Of a stretch of 64,000 bases of DNA, positions 8,673-18,202 are shown piece after piece. The translations under genes were made by a program, and so were the position numbers. The stretch covers positions 2,170,001-2,234,000 of the forward strand of contig NZ_CP030771.1 in NCBI RefSeq assembly GCF_006088715.1. The letters run 5' to 3'. The stretch's first letter is position 1; each line of letters opens with the position of its first letter. Source of the stretch: Streptomyces sp. YIM 121038. GTDB lineage: Bacteria > Actinomycetota > Actinomycetes > Streptomycetales > Streptomycetaceae. The notes under the pieces are model-generated. The model had not been told where the DNA came from. It made no database searches and saw only the letters and a list, made by a program, of their open reading frames with translations.

Positions 8673-8798
8673 AGCTAACGGCATTACGCGTTAGAGTGGG
8701 GCGAGCCAAGGGCCGGCAACGCTCTCACCTGAGGGCGCGGACCACCGGAGGGACCCGGGGTTCGGCTTTCCCCTGGACGAAGGACAAAGGAGTCGCGG

Positions 8799-9584
8799 GT
8801 GTCCAGCCACGACATCTTCCTCGGCGAGACCATCGGTACCGCCGTTCTCATTCTGCTGGGCGGTGGCGTGTGCGCCGCCGTCACGCTCAAGCGCTCGAAG
8901 GCCAAGGACGCCGGCTGGCTCGCCATCACCTTCGGGTGGGGCTTCGCGGTCCTCACGGCCGCCTATCTGGCCGGTGGCGTCTCGGGCGCCCACCTGAACC
9001 CGGCGGTCACCATCGGCCTCGCGGTCGAGGGCGGCACCAAGTGGGGCGACGTGCCGCTCTACCTGGCCTCGCAGCTCCTGGGCGCGATGATCGGCGCCGT
9101 GCTCGTGTGGGCGACGTACTACGGGCAGTTCCAGGCCCACCTCACGGACCCCGAGATCATCAAGGCCCAGCCCGCCGAGGAAGGCCTCGTCGACCAGAAG
9201 GCGGCCCCCGCGGCCGGTCCCGTGCTCGGCATCTTCTCGACCGGCCCGGAGATCCGGAACGCCGTACAGAACCTCATCACCGAGATCATCGCCACGACCG
9301 TGCTCGTCCTGGCGATCCTCACCCAGGGCCTCAACGACGGCGGCAACGGCCTCGGCACCCTGGGCGCCCTGATCACCGCGCTCGTCGTGGTGGGCATCGG
9401 CCTCTCGCTCGGCGGCCCCACCGGCTACGCCATCAACCCGGTCCGTGACCTCGGCCCCCGTATCGTCCACTCGCTGCTCCCGCTCCCCAACAAGGGTGGC
9501 TCCGACTGGTCGTACGCGTGGATTCCCGTGGTCGGTCCGCTGATCGGCGGCGCTCTCGCCGCATACATCTTCAAGCTGTTCTGA
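8799..9584 (+). CDS. glpF: Glycerol uptake facilitator (aquaglyceroporin)
   Basis: A 261-residue MIP-family channel for glycerol entry. Six membrane segments are evident. The first pore motif is canonical (GAHLNPAVT near residues 66-74); the second reads [13 protein letters not shown], with NPV in place of NPA but the following R and D typical of glycerol-conducting members retained. GTG 8799 follows AAAGGAG. It starts an operon with glpK (46 bp later) and glpD, under a promoter carrying a GylR operator. Located in the cytoplasmic membrane; function is well supported by motif and context. Confidence 0.95.
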   Translation: MSSHDIFLGETIGTAVLILLGGGVCAAVTLKRSKAKDAGWLAITFGWGFAVLTAAYLAGGVSGAHLNPAVTIGLAVEGGTKWGDVPLYLASQLLGAMIGAVLVWATYYGQFQAHLTDPEIIKAQPAEEGLVDQKAAPAAGPVLGIFSTGPEIRNAVQNLITEIIATTVLVLAILTQGLNDGGNGLGTLGALITALVVVGIGLSLGGPTGYAINPVRDLGPRIVHSLLPLPNKGGSDWSYAWIPVVGPLIGGALAAYIFKLF

Positions 9585-9630
9585 GCGAACCCGCCGACCA
9601 CCCGACCACGACGCACTTCAGGAGCACACC

Positions 9631-11169
9631 GTGACCGACGCGCACACCGCAGGCCCCTTCATCGCGGCGATCGACCAGGGCACCACGTCCAGCCGCTGCA
9701 TCGTCTTCGACCGGGACGGCCGCATCGTCTCCGTCGACCAGAAGGAGCACGAGCAGATCTTCCCCAAGCCGGGGTGGGTCGAGCACAACGCCACGGAGAT
9801 CTGGACCAACGTCCAGGAAGTCGTCGCCGGCGCCATCCAGAAGGCCGGCATCACCCGCGACGACATCAAGGCCATCGGCATCACCAACCAGCGCGAGACC
9901 ACGCTGCTGTGGGACAAGAACACCGGTGAGCCGGTGTACAACGCCATCGTCTGGCAGGACACCCGCACCGACGCGCTCTGCAAGGAGCTCGGGCGCAACG
10001 TCGGCCAGGACCGCTTCCGGCGCGAGACCGGGCTGCCGCTGGCCTCCTACTTCGCGGGCCCCAAGGCCCGCTGGCTGCTCGACAACGTCGAGGGCCTGCG
10101 CGAGCGCGCCGAGGCGGGCGACATCCTCTTCGGCACCATGGACTCCTGGGTCATCTGGAACCTGACGGGCGGAGTCAACGGCGGCAAGCACGTCACCGAC
10201 GTCACCAACGCCTCCCGCACCATGCTGATGGACCTGCACAGCATGCAGTGGGACGAGCGCATCTGCGACTCCATCGGCGTGCCGATGCAGATCCTCCCCG
10301 AGATCCGCTCCTCCGCCGAGGTCTACGGCGAGGTCACCGGCGGCAAGCTCGGCGACCTCCTGGGCGGCATCCCGGTCGCCTCCGCGCTCGGCGACCAGCA
10401 GGCGGCCCTGTTCGGCCAGACCTGTTTCGCCGAGGGCGAGGCGAAGTCCACGTACGGCACCGGCACGTTCATGCTGATGAACACCGGTGAGAAGGCCATC
10501 AACTCGTACTCCGGCCTGCTGACCACCGTCGGCTACCAGATCGGCGACGCCAAGCCGGTCTACGCCCTCGAGGGCTCCATCGCCGTCACCGGCTCCCTGG
10601 TGCAGTGGATGCGCGACCAGATGGGCCTCATCAAGTCCGCCGCCGAGATCGAGACGCTGGCCTCCAGCGTCGAGGACAACGGCGGCGCCTACTTCGTCCC
10701 GGCCTTCTCCGGCCTGTTCGCCCCGTACTGGCGCTCCGACGCCCGCGGTGTGATCGCCGGTCTCACCCGGTACGTCACCAAGGCGCACATCGCGCGCGCC
10801 GTCCTGGAGGCCACCGCCTGGCAGACCCGTGAGATCACCGACGCCATGACGAAGGACTCCGGCGTCGAGCTCGCGGCCCTCAAGGTCGACGGCGGCATGA
10901 CCTCCAACAACCTGCTGATGCAGACCCTCTCGGACTTCCTGGACGCGCCCGTGGTGCGTCCGATGGTGGCCGAGACGACCTGCCTCGGCGCCGCATACGC
11001 CGCCGGCCTCGCCGTCGGCTTCTGGTCTTCCACCGACGACCTGCGCGCCAACTGGCGCCGGGCCGCCGAATGGACCCCCCGCATGGACGCGGACACCCGC
11101 GCCCGTGAGTACAAGAACTGGCTCAAGGCCGTGGAGCGGACCATGGGCTGGCTCGAAGACGAGAGCTGA
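9631..11169 (+). CDS. glpK: Glycerol kinase
   Basis: A 512-residue FGGY-family kinase that phosphorylates glycerol to sn-glycerol-3-phosphate with ATP. The N-terminal phosphate-binding block [10 protein letters not shown] is near residues 11-20; the glycerol-binding tract [11 protein letters not shown], the FGGY signature region around [12 protein letters not shown] and the C-terminal ATP block [15 protein letters not shown] are intact. GTG 9631 follows AGGAGC. It lies between glpF and glpD (31 bp to the next start), so uptake, trapping and oxidation of glycerol are in one transcription unit. Confidence 0.97.
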   Translation: MTDAHTAGPFIAAIDQGTTSSRCIVFDRDGRIVSVDQKEHEQIFPKPGWVEHNATEIWTNVQEVVAGAIQKAGITRDDIKAIGITNQRETTLLWDKNTGEPVYNAIVWQDTRTDALCKELGRNVGQDRFRRETGLPLASYFAGPKARWLLDNVEGLRERAEAGDILFGTMDSWVIWNLTGGVNGGKHVTDVTNASRTMLMDLHSMQWDERICDSIGVPMQILPEIRSSAEVYGEVTGGKLGDLLGGIPVASALGDQQAALFGQTCFAEGEAKSTYGTGTFMLMNTGEKAINSYSGLLTTVGYQIGDAKPVYALEGSIAVTGSLVQWMRDQMGLIKSAAEIETLASSVEDNGGAYFVPAFSGLFAPYWRSDARGVIAGLTRYVTKAHIARAVLEATAWQTREITDAMTKDSGVELAALKVDGGMTSNNLLMQTLSDFLDAPVVRPMVAETTCLGAAYAAGLAVGFWSSTDDLRANWRRAAEWTPRMDADTRAREYKNWLKAVERTMGWLEDES

Positions 11170-11199
11170 CCACAGCTCAGCTGACGAGGAGCAATAACC

Positions 11200-12819
11200 A
11201 TGACCACCCTAGAGAGCGGCCCCGTCATCTCGGCACTCGGGACGCCGCCGGCGGCCGGCGGCAACCCGAGCCGTGCCGAGACCCGGGAACGCCTTTCCAA
11301 GGCGGCGTACGACCTCCTGGTGATCGGCGGCGGCATCCTGGGCATCTCCACCGCCTGGCACGCCGCGCAGTCGGGTCTCAGGGTGGCCCTGGTGGACGCC
11401 GGCGACTTCGCTGGCGCCACCTCCTCCGCCTCCTCCAAGCTTCTCCACGGCGGTCTGCGCTACCTGCAGACCGGCGCGGTGAAGCTGGTGGCGGAGAACC
11501 ACTTCGAGCGGCGTGCGGTGTCGCGTCAGGTGGCACCGCACCTCGCCAACCCGCTCACCTTCTACCTGCCGGTGTACAAGGGCGGCCCGCACGGCGCCGC
11601 CAAGCTCGGCGCGGGCGTCTTCGCCTACTCGGCGCTCTCCGCGTTCGGCGACGGCGTCGGCCACCTGCTCTCCCCCGCCAAGGCGGCGCAGGACGTGCCG
11701 GAGCTGCGCACCGACAACCTGAAGGCCGTCGCGGTCTACGGCGACGACCAGATGAACGACGCCCGCATGGCCCTGATGACGGTCCGCGCGGCCGTCGAGG
11801 CCGGCGCCGTCGTCCTCAACCACGCCGAGGTCACCGGCCTGCGCTTCACCAAGGGCCGGGTCACGGGCGCCGACCTCAAGGACCGCCAGTCCGGTGACGA
11901 GTTCGGCGTCAGCGCCCGGCTCGTCCTGAACGCCACCGGCCCCTGGGTCGACCACCTGCGCGCGATGGAGGACCCGGACGCGGCCCCCTCCATCCGCCTG
12001 TCCAAGGGCGCGCACCTCGTCCTCAAGCGCACCGCCCCCTGGAAGGCCGCGCTGGCCACGCCGATCGACAAGTACCGCATCACGTTCGCCCTGCCGTGGG
12101 AGGACATGCTGCTGCTCGGCACGACCGACGAGGAGTACGAGGGCGACCCGCGCGACGTCTCGGTCACCGAGCAGGACACCGCGCAGATCCTGGACGAGGC
12201 CGCGTTCTCGATCCGGGACCAGCAGCTGTCCCGTGATCTGATCACGTACTCGTTCGCGGGTCTGCGGGTGCTGCCCGGCGGTCCGGGCGACACCTCCAAG
12301 GCCAAGCGCGAGACGGTCGTCACCGAGGGCCGCGGCGGCATGCTGTCGGTCGCGGGCGGCAAGTGGACGACGTTCCGCCACATCGGCCGCACCATCATGA
12401 AGAAGCTGGAGTCGCTGCCGGGCCACCCGCTGGGCGACGACTACGAGCCGATCTCCACGCTGCCGAAGAAGCTGCCGCTGCCCGGCATCGCCAACCCGCG
12501 CGCGGTCGCCCACCGACTGCTCGTCGACGGCCCGGCCCCCGGCCCGCGCATGGCGCCGGACACCGCCCGTCACCTGGCGACGCACTACGGCTCGCTGTCC
12601 TTCGACATCGCCCGCCTGGCGAACGAGAACCCGGAGCTCGCCGAGCGCGTCCACCCCGACGCCCCGGAGATCTGGGCGCAGGTCGTCTACGCGCGTGACC
12701 ACGAGTGGGCCGAGACGGCCGACGACGTGCTGCGCCGCCGTACGACGCTGACGATCCGCGGCCTCGCGACGGACGAGATCCGCGGCAAGGTCGAGGACCT
12801 GCTGGGCAAGAAGAGCTGA
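11200..12819 (+). CDS. glpD: Aerobic glycerol-3-phosphate dehydrogenase
   Basis: A 539-residue FAD-dependent dehydrogenase that oxidises glycerol-3-phosphate to dihydroxyacetone phosphate and passes electrons to quinone. The dinucleotide fold DLLVIGGGILG starts near residue 39, ahead of the GlpD blocks SSKLLHGGLRYL and LLLGTTDEEYEGDP. ATG 11200 follows GAGGAGC. A 38-residue N-terminal extension precedes the FAD fold. It is the last gene of the glycerol operon; a 34-bp perfect palindrome follows 14 bp after its stop. Confidence 0.96.
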   Translation: MTTLESGPVISALGTPPAAGGNPSRAETRERLSKAAYDLLVIGGGILGISTAWHAAQSGLRVALVDAGDFAGATSSASSKLLHGGLRYLQTGAVKLVAENHFERRAVSRQVAPHLANPLTFYLPVYKGGPHGAAKLGAGVFAYSALSAFGDGVGHLLSPAKAAQDVPELRTDNLKAVAVYGDDQMNDARMALMTVRAAVEAGAVVLNHAEVTGLRFTKGRVTGADLKDRQSGDEFGVSARLVLNATGPWVDHLRAMEDPDAAPSIRLSKGAHLVLKRTAPWKAALATPIDKYRITFALPWEDMLLLGTTDEEYEGDPRDVSVTEQDTAQILDEAAFSIRDQQLSRDLITYSFAGLRVLPGGPGDTSKAKRETVVTEGRGGMLSVAGGKWTTFRHIGRTIMKKLESLPGHPLGDDYEPISTLPKKLPLPGIANPRAVAHRLLVDGPAPGPRMAPDTARHLATHYGSLSFDIARLANENPELAERVHPDAPEIWAQVVYARDHEWAETADDVLRRRTTLTIRGLATDEIRGKVEDLLGKKS

Positions 12820-12833
12820 CCCAGGAGTGATCT

Positions 12834-12867
12834 GTAAGGGGCGGTCGCCATGGCGACCGCCCCTTAC
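12834..12867 (+). terminator. Terminator of the glycerol operon
   Basis: Perfect 34-bp palindrome whose half site is GTAAGGGGCGGTCGCCA. No T-run follows. Confidence 0.8.
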
Positions 12868-12934
12868 GCGTGCCCGGGAACAGCTGCCACGCCACCGCCA
12901 CAGCACCGCAATGTTCAGCGCGTACATGTGAAGC

Positions 12935-13999
12935 ATGAAGTTTCAGGTACTTTCCCTCATCTCTCACTCCCCGCACCCGCTGACCGGGGAACGGGCCCCC
13001 GCGGCCGAGCGGATCGCCGACGTCGTCGAGGTCGGCGTCGAGGCGGAACGGCTCGGCTACGACGCCTACGCCGTGGGCGAGCGGCACGCGGGCGACTTCC
13101 TGTCGTCCAGCCCGACGGTCGTCCTCGGCGCGCTGGCGGCCCGTACGACCCGGATCAAGCTGCTCACCGGCGTGACGGTCGTCGCCATCCTCGACCCGGT
13201 GCGGATCGCCGAGGACTACGCGACGCTCGACCAGCTCTCGCGCGGACGCGTGGAGCTGGTCATCGGCAAGGGCGCCGAGGCGGGCCACTTCGACCTGTTC
13301 GGGCTCGACGAGGCGCGCCAGTGGGACCTGCAGCAGGAGAAGTACGAGCTGCTGCGGCGCCTGTGGCGGGAGGAGAACGTCGACTGGCAGGGCGAGTTCC
13401 GCCCCGCCCTGAAGGACGTCACGACGGTGCCGCGCCCGTACGCGGGGCCGCCGCGCGTCTGGCACGGCTCGGCGACCTCCCTCAACTCCCCCGAACTCGC
13501 CGCCAAGCACGGCGATCCGCTGTTCACCGCCAACGCGATCCAGCCACGCGCGGCGTACGCGAAGCTGATCGCGCACTACCGCGAGCGGTTCGAGGCGTAC
13601 GGCCACGACCCGGCCGACGCCCATGTGGCGGCGGGCTCGGGCGGGCTGCTCATCGCCGACAGCGCGGAGCAGGCCGTGCGCCGCTACCGGGACCTGTACG
13701 AGGCGAAGGTGCGCCAGACCTTCAAGCCGCACCTGGAGGGCAAGGCGGGCTACAACACGCCCTTCCGCACCATCGAGGAGGCGATCGCCGACGGGCCGCA
13801 GCTCATCGGTTCGCCGCAGCAGATCATCGACAAGATCCTCGGGTACCACGAGGTGTACCGGCACGACCTGCAGTCCATCACGGTCGACGGGTTCGGCCTG
13901 TCGCGCGCCGAACAGGTCGAGACCCTCCAGCGGTTCGCCGAGGAGATCGCGCCGGTGGTGCGCAGGGAGGCTCCGTCCCGGCTGTGGGACCCCTCGTGA
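12935..13999 (+). CDS. LLM-class flavin-dependent oxidoreductase
   Basis: A 354-residue member of the bacterial luciferase-like superfamily, with a TIM-barrel fold binding FMN or F420. Characteristic blocks are [35 protein letters not shown] and [12 protein letters not shown], followed by the [13 protein letters not shown] block near residue 289. The start is ATG 12935; the ribosome site is weak. It stands alone between the glpD terminator and the mtn operon (79 bp before mtnD). The electron donor and substrate cannot be inferred from sequence. Confidence 0.85.
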   Translation: MKFQVLSLISHSPHPLTGERAPAAERIADVVEVGVEAERLGYDAYAVGERHAGDFLSSSPTVVLGALAARTTRIKLLTGVTVVAILDPVRIAEDYATLDQLSRGRVELVIGKGAEAGHFDLFGLDEARQWDLQQEKYELLRRLWREENVDWQGEFRPALKDVTTVPRPYAGPPRVWHGSATSLNSPELAAKHGDPLFTANAIQPRAAYAKLIAHYRERFEAYGHDPADAHVAAGSGGLLIADSAEQAVRRYRDLYEAKVRQTFKPHLEGKAGYNTPFRTIEEAIADGPQLIGSPQQIIDKILGYHEVYRHDLQSITVDGFGLSRAEQVETLQRFAEEIAPVVRREAPSRLWDPS

Positions 14000-14078
14000 C
14001 GGCGGCCGGGGCCGGGCTACGATCCGCACAGGAGTCCGGCCACCGCCCACACCGCAGTCCGCCCCTTGGGAGCGACCG

Positions 14079-14672
14079 ATGACCCTCCTCACGACCTGGC
14101 CCGACGCGGGCCCCGAGACCGTCGTCCGCCGCACGTCGGACCCCACCGAGATCGCCGGCGCGCTCGCGCCGCTGGGCGTGCGCTACGAGCGGTGGCCGGT
14201 GCGTGCGGACGTACCGGCCGACGCGGACGGCGACACCGTGTTCGCCGCGTACGGACCGGAGATCGACAAGCTGAACGCGGCGGAGGGCTTCCGCACGGTC
14301 GACGTCGTCGCGCTGCGTCCGAGCGACGACCCGGGCTGGCCGGACAAGGCACGGGCGGCCCGGGAGAAGTTCCTCGCCGAGCACACGCACGACGACGATG
14401 ACGAGGTGCGCTTCTTCGTGGCGGGCGCGGGCGTCTTCTATCTGCACGTACGCGGTGAAGTGCACGCCGTGTACTGCGAGAAGGGCGATCTGCTCGGGGT
14501 GCCGCGCGGCACGACGCACTGGTTCGACATGGGCACGTCGCCCTCGTTCACGGCGATCCGCTTCTTCCACGAGGAGGACGGCTGGGTCGGCACGTTCACC
14601 GGCAGCGACATCGCCGGGCGCTTCCCCGACTTCGACACGATCCACGCCGGTCACACGGGGTCCGCGCGGTGA
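14079..14672 (+). CDS. mtnD: Acireductone dioxygenase
   Basis: A 197-residue cupin that oxidises acireductone to the keto acid of methionine in the salvage pathway (or, with nickel in some homologues, off-pathway products). Metal ligands expected from the family are H102, H104, an acidic residue at 108-109 and H147 (TTHWFDMG). The tract [10 protein letters not shown] has one more acidic residue than I recall for the family, so which residue binds metal is unclear. It starts the mtnD-mtnC-mtnB run; its stop overlaps the mtnC start by 4 bp. The ATG at 14079 has only a weak ribosome site. Confidence 0.93.
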   Translation: MTLLTTWPDAGPETVVRRTSDPTEIAGALAPLGVRYERWPVRADVPADADGDTVFAAYGPEIDKLNAAEGFRTVDVVALRPSDDPGWPDKARAAREKFLAEHTHDDDDEVRFFVAGAGVFYLHVRGEVHAVYCEKGDLLGVPRGTTHWFDMGTSPSFTAIRFFHEEDGWVGTFTGSDIAGRFPDFDTIHAGHTGSAR

Positions 14673-15391
14673 GCGTGGGCCTGGGGCCCGGCGCCGTGGA
14701 CGCGGTGGTGCTCGACATCGAGGGCACCACGAGCGCCACCGGGTTCGTCGTGGACGTCATGTACCCCTACGCCCGGGAGCGGTTCGGGGCGCTGCTCGCC
14801 GAGCGGTCCCACGAGGCCGTCGTCGCGCGCGCCGTCGCCCAGGTCCGCGAGGAGATCGGCGAGCCCGGCGCGGACGCCGCGCGGATCGAGAAGGTCCTCG
14901 GCGCCTGGGTCGACGAGGACCGCAAGGCCACGCCGCTGAAGACGCTCCAGGGCGTCGTCTGGGCGGAGGGCTTCGCGCGCGGCGACCTCGTCGCGCCCTT
15001 CTTCGCCGACGTGGTGCCGCGGCTGCGGAGCTGGTACGCGGCCGGGATCCGGCTCTACGTGTACTCGTCGGGGTCGGTGGCGGCGCAGCGCGCGTGGTTC
15101 ACGTACTCGGCGCACGGGTCGCTCACCGGCCTGGTCAGCGGCTGGTACGACACGGAGAACGCGGGGCCCAAGCAGGATCCCGGCTCCTACCGGGCCATCA
15201 CCGCCGCGGTCGGCGTGCCGCCCGGCCGCACGGTGTTCCTGTCCGACCGGCTCGGCGAGCTGGACGCGGCCCGGGAGGCCGGGTGGCGCACGGTCGGGGT
15301 GCGCAGGGCCGGGGAGCCGTACTTCGCCGAGGGCGTCGGCGGGCATCCGGAAGTGGGGTCGTTCGACGAGGTGGGGCTGGTGACGTCGTGA
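14669..15391 (+). CDS. mtnC: Enolase-phosphatase
   Basis: A 240-residue HAD enzyme that enolises and dephosphorylates 2,3-diketo-5-methylthiopentyl-1-phosphate to acireductone, the substrate of MtnD. HAD motif I reads VLDIEGTTS, motif [14 protein letters not shown], motif III lies in GPKQDPGSY and motif IV in [16 protein letters not shown] 14669 overlaps the mtnD stop (GTGA) and its own stop overlaps mtnB, so translation of the three genes is probably coupled. Length is normal for the family. Confidence 0.95.
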   Translation: MSVGLGPGAVDAVVLDIEGTTSATGFVVDVMYPYARERFGALLAERSHEAVVARAVAQVREEIGEPGADAARIEKVLGAWVDEDRKATPLKTLQGVVWAEGFARGDLVAPFFADVVPRLRSWYAAGIRLYVYSSGSVAAQRAWFTYSAHGSLTGLVSGWYDTENAGPKQDPGSYRAITAAVGVPPGRTVFLSDRLGELDAAREAGWRTVGVRRAGEPYFAEGVGGHPEVGSFDEVGLVTS

Positions 15392-16098
15392 GCGTGGAGT
15401 CGCGGGCGGGCGGGCAGCCGATTCCCGGCCCGGCCCCGAAGGCTGACCCGGACGTCGGCCCGGACGTCGGCCCGGATGTCGGCCCGGATGTCGGCCCGGA
15501 TGTCGGCCCGGATGTCGGTGTGGCGGCGGCCGGGGCGGTGCTCGCGGCGGAGTCCGCGCGGTTCGCCTCCTTCGGCTGGATGCGCGGGACCTCGGGGAAC
15601 CTCTCCGTCGTCGTCTCCCGCGATCCCGTACGGCTCGCCGTGACGGCCAGCGGGCTCGACAAGGGCGAGCTGACCGCCGCCGACGTGGTCCTGACGGACG
15701 CGGAGGGCGCCGCCGTCGGCGCCGGGCGGCCGTCGGCCGAGGCCGCGCTGCACGCGCGCGTGGTGCGGCTCACCGGGGCGGGCGCCGTCGTGCACGTGCA
15801 CACCGTGGCGTCCGTGGCGATGGGCGGACGGCGGCCGGGCGGGATCGAGTTCGAGGGCCTGGAGATGCTCAAGGGGCTCGGGCACCGGACGCACGACGTC
15901 GCGGTGGTCCTGCCGGTGATCGAGAACAGCCAGGACATGGCGGAGCTCGGGGACCGCCTGGAGGCGGCGCTGCGGCCGGGGATGCCCGCGGTGGTCGTGG
16001 CCGGGCACGGCCTGTACGTCTGGGGCGACGACCCGCGGCAGGCACGGCACCGCACGGAGGTCGTGGAGTGGCTCCTGGAGCTGGCCCTGACCGGGTGA
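15388..16098 (+). CDS. mtnB: Methylthioribulose-1-phosphate dehydratase
   Basis: A 236-residue class II aldolase-like enzyme that dehydrates methylthioribulose-1-phosphate. The zinc site is visible as AVVHVHTVAS (two His) with a third His in VVVAGHGLYVWG; the catalytic region RGTSGNLSVV is intact. GTG 15388 overlaps the mtnC stop. Oddly, the N-terminus (about residues 20-43) is a run of repeated DVGP units encoded by a 12-bp tandem repeat, ahead of a normal catalytic domain. The repeat is probably a disordered extension. A later start would remove it but none has a better ribosome site. Confidence 0.93.
   Translation: MSVESRAGGQPIPGPAPKADPDVGPDVGPDVGPDVGPDVGPDVGVAAAGAVLAAESARFASFGWMRGTSGNLSVVVSRDPVRLAVTASGLDKGELTAADVVLTDAEGAAVGAGRPSAEAALHARVVRLTGAGAVVHVHTVASVAMGGRRPGGIEFEGLEMLKGLGHRTHDVAVVLPVIENSQDMAELGDRLEAALRPGMPAVVVAGHGLYVWGDDPRQARHRTEVVEWLLELALTG
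15447..15518 (+). repeat. 12-bp tandem repeat inside mtnB
   Basis: About six copies of a unit like GACGTCGGCCCG, with T replacing C at one third position in later copies. It encodes repeated DVGP. Being a multiple of three, copy number can change without a frameshift. Confidence 0.85.
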
Positions 16099-16109
16099 CC
16101 CCCGCGGGG

Positions 16110-17153
16110 CTACCCGGGCAGCTCCCCCTTCGCCACCTCGCGGACGCCGTGCTCCGTCACCAGGGCGGTCACCAGCGAGCCGGGGGTGACGTCGAACGCG
16201 GGGTTGTGGCCGCGCGATCCGGCGGGGGCGGTGCGGACGCCCGCCCACTCCAGGACCTCGTCCCCGGCGCGCAGTTCGATGGGGATGTCCGCCCCGGACG
16301 CCGTGGCGAGGTCCACGGTCGTGGTGGGCGCGGCCACGACGAAGGGGATGCCCGCGTGCGCGCAGGCGAGGGCTATGCCCACGGTGCCCACCTTGTTGGC
16401 GGTGTCGCCGTTCGCGGCGATCCGGTCCGCGCCGACGACCGCCGCGTCGACCTCGCCGCGCAGGATGACTCCCGCGGCGGCCGCGTCCGCCTGGACGTAG
16501 TGCGGTATGCCCGCGTGGGCGAGCTCCCAGGCGGTGAGCCGCGCGCCCTGGAGCAGCGGCCGGGTCTCGTCGGCGTACACGCGGTCGATGCGGCCGCGCC
16601 GGTGCAGCTCCCGGATGACGCCGAGCGCGGTGCCCCAGCCCGCCGTGGCGAGCGCGCCGGTGTTGCAGTGGGTGAGGACGCGCAGCGGCCGGTCGGGGCC
16701 GAGGCGTTCGAGGAGCCAGTCGGCACCGTGCCGGCCCAGGGCGTGGTTGGCCGCGAGGTCTTCCCGTACGACGGCGTCCGCCTCGGCGAGCACCGCGCCA
16801 AGCCCCTCGTCGAGGCGCGCGGCGACGCGGTCCACGCAGGCCATGAGGTTGACGGCGGTGGGGCGCGCGGCGCGGACGCGGGCGACCTCGGCGTCGACCC
16901 GCGCGCGGTCCCAGCCCTCGCGCTCCCCCTGGACCAGGGCGAGGGCGACGCCGTAGGCCCCGGCCGCGCCGATCGCGGGCGCGCCGCGGACCACCAACCG
17001 CACGATGGCGTCGACGAGTTGGTCGACCGTGCGGACGTCGAGGCGCTTCAGGGCGTGCGGCAGGGCCGTCTGGTCGACGAGACAGAGCGCGGGGCCGCTG
17101 CGGGTGTCCGTCCAGACGACGGCCCTGAGGTCCTCGGTGCTCGCCTTGCTCAT
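16110..17153 (-). CDS. mtnA: Methylthioribose-1-phosphate isomerase
   Basis: A 347-residue member of the eIF2B-like isomerase family that converts methylthioribose-1-phosphate to methylthioribulose-1-phosphate, the MtnB substrate. Signature blocks are VVRGAPAIGAAGAYG, THCNTGALATAGWGTALG, YADETRPLLQGARLTAWEL and VVGADRIAANGDTANKVGT, containing the catalytic Cys and Asp. ATG 17153 follows GGGAG with 9-nt spacing. It is convergent with mtnB (11 bp between stops) and divergent from the nucleoside phosphorylase gene. Confidence 0.96.
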   Translation of the reverse strand: MSKASTEDLRAVVWTDTRSGPALCLVDQTALPHALKRLDVRTVDQLVDAIVRLVVRGAPAIGAAGAYGVALALVQGEREGWDRARVDAEVARVRAARPTAVNLMACVDRVAARLDEGLGAVLAEADAVVREDLAANHALGRHGADWLLERLGPDRPLRVLTHCNTGALATAGWGTALGVIRELHRRGRIDRVYADETRPLLQGARLTAWELAHAGIPHYVQADAAAAGVILRGEVDAAVVGADRIAANGDTANKVGTVGIALACAHAGIPFVVAAPTTTVDLATASGADIPIELRAGDEVLEWAGVRTAPAGSRGHNPAFDVTPGSLVTALVTEHGVREVAKGELPG

Positions 17154-17327
17154 GGGGGTCAACTCCCGGTGGCGGGTGCGGGGTCCGGCTCGCGCGGTCA
17201 CCGTACCCGAGCGTCCTGAACGCGGGTTCGACGCCGTCGGCCCACCCCGGCGCCGCCGCCGCGCCCGGCTCCCGGCACACTTCCTCCCGAAGCCCTCGGA
17301 GCTCCCGAAGCCCACGGAGCCCACGGA

Positions 17328-17358
17328 CCCCCCGGACCCCCCGGACCCCCCGGACCCC
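17328..17358 (-). repeat. Four C-tracts (minus-strand G-quadruplex candidate)
   Basis: Three C6 tracts and one C4 tract separated by GGA. The minus strand therefore reads G-tracts with 3-nt loops, 16 bp upstream of the phosphorylase ATG. Confidence 0.6.
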
Positions 17359-17374
17359 AGCCAGGAGCGCGCGC

Positions 17375-18166
17375 ATGACCATGTCCTCGGCGTCCCCCGC
17401 CCCGCAGCCCATCACCGGTCTCCCCCGCACCGGCCTGCCGCCGTACGCCGTCGTCGTCGGCGACCCCGCCCGCGCGGCGGCAGTGGCCGGCCTCCTCGAC
17501 GACGCCGAGGAGGTGGCGTACCACCGGGAGTACCGCACCTTCACCGGGACCTGGCGGGAACTGCCCGTGGTCGTGTCCTCGCACGGCGTGGGCGCTCCCG
17601 GGGCGCTGCTCCTCTTCCAGGAGCTGGCACAGGCGGGTGTGACGCATGTCATCCGGCTCGGCACGGCGGGCGCGATCCGGCCCGGCATCGCGTCCGGCGA
17701 CCTGGTGATCGCGGACGCGGCGGTGCGCGACGACGGCGTGACGGGGCAGCTGATCCCGGCCGAGTACCCGGCGTTCGGGACGCCCGAGGCGGTGCTCGCG
17801 CTCCAGCGGGCGGCCCGTGCCGCCGGGGCCCCGCACCACCGGGGCGTGGTGTGGACGCGGGCCGCCTTCCAGCCCGGCTTCCTGCCGCTGCCCGCCGACG
17901 CGTACGAGCGGGCGGGCGTCGCCGCCATCGAGATGGAGCTGAGCGCCCTGTACGTGTTCGCCTCGACGCGCGGCCTGGTCGCGGGCGGCGCGCTCGTCGT
18001 GGACGGCGTGAACGCCGACGAGCTGGTCGACGAGGAGGCCACCGGCGGCTACGACCCGCACCGGTCGGAGGTCGCCGACGGAGTCGCCCGTGGCGCCCGG
18101 ATAACCTTGGACGCGCTGCACCTGTTGGCCGCCGACGTCCCCACGCAGACCGGACAAACCCGGTAG
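17375..18166 (+). CDS. Nucleoside phosphorylase (uridine/purine phosphorylase family)
   Basis: A 263-residue NP-I family phosphorylase of the hexameric UdP/PNP type. Visible motifs are VVVGDPARA (phosphate site, near residues 27-35), VIRLGTAGAIRPGIASGDLVIADAA, and the ribose-binding IEMELSALYVFA. ATG 17375 follows AGGAG. Because no methylthioribose kinase gene is present and the neighbours are mtn genes plus an MTA/SAH-deaminase-like amidohydrolase, it is a candidate for cleaving MTA or methylthioinosine to methylthioribose-1-phosphate. That substrate is inferred from context only; uridine or purine nucleoside phosphorolysis is equally compatible with sequence. Confidence 0.85.
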   Translation: MTMSSASPAPQPITGLPRTGLPPYAVVVGDPARAAAVAGLLDDAEEVAYHREYRTFTGTWRELPVVVSSHGVGAPGALLLFQELAQAGVTHVIRLGTAGAIRPGIASGDLVIADAAVRDDGVTGQLIPAEYPAFGTPEAVLALQRAARAAGAPHHRGVVWTRAAFQPGFLPLPADAYERAGVAAIEMELSALYVFASTRGLVAGGALVVDGVNADELVDEEATGGYDPHRSEVADGVARGARITLDALHLLAADVPTQTGQTR

Positions 18167-18202
18167 AACCGCCCGCGGAAGCACCCTGGAGATACGCACC
18201 AC

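Larger units (their letters stand above)
8406..8798. other. Regulatory region between gylR and glpF
   Basis: About 390 bp without a gene. In order it holds the gylR terminator, a repeat of a type common between Streptomyces genes, tandem AACGATC boxes, a promoter, the second GylR operator and a 6-bp inverted repeat (CTAACG...CGTTAG, 8675-8694). Confidence 0.8.

Noticed and set aside
15187..18042. 951-codon minus-strand frame through mtnA and neighbours
   Set aside because: Runs through three real genes in shadow frame and includes the mtnB repeat complement; not a gene.
17375..18166. Calling the phosphorylase MtnP
   Set aside because: Sequence fits the UdP/PNP hexameric subfamily rather than the trimeric MTAP family; symbol withheld.
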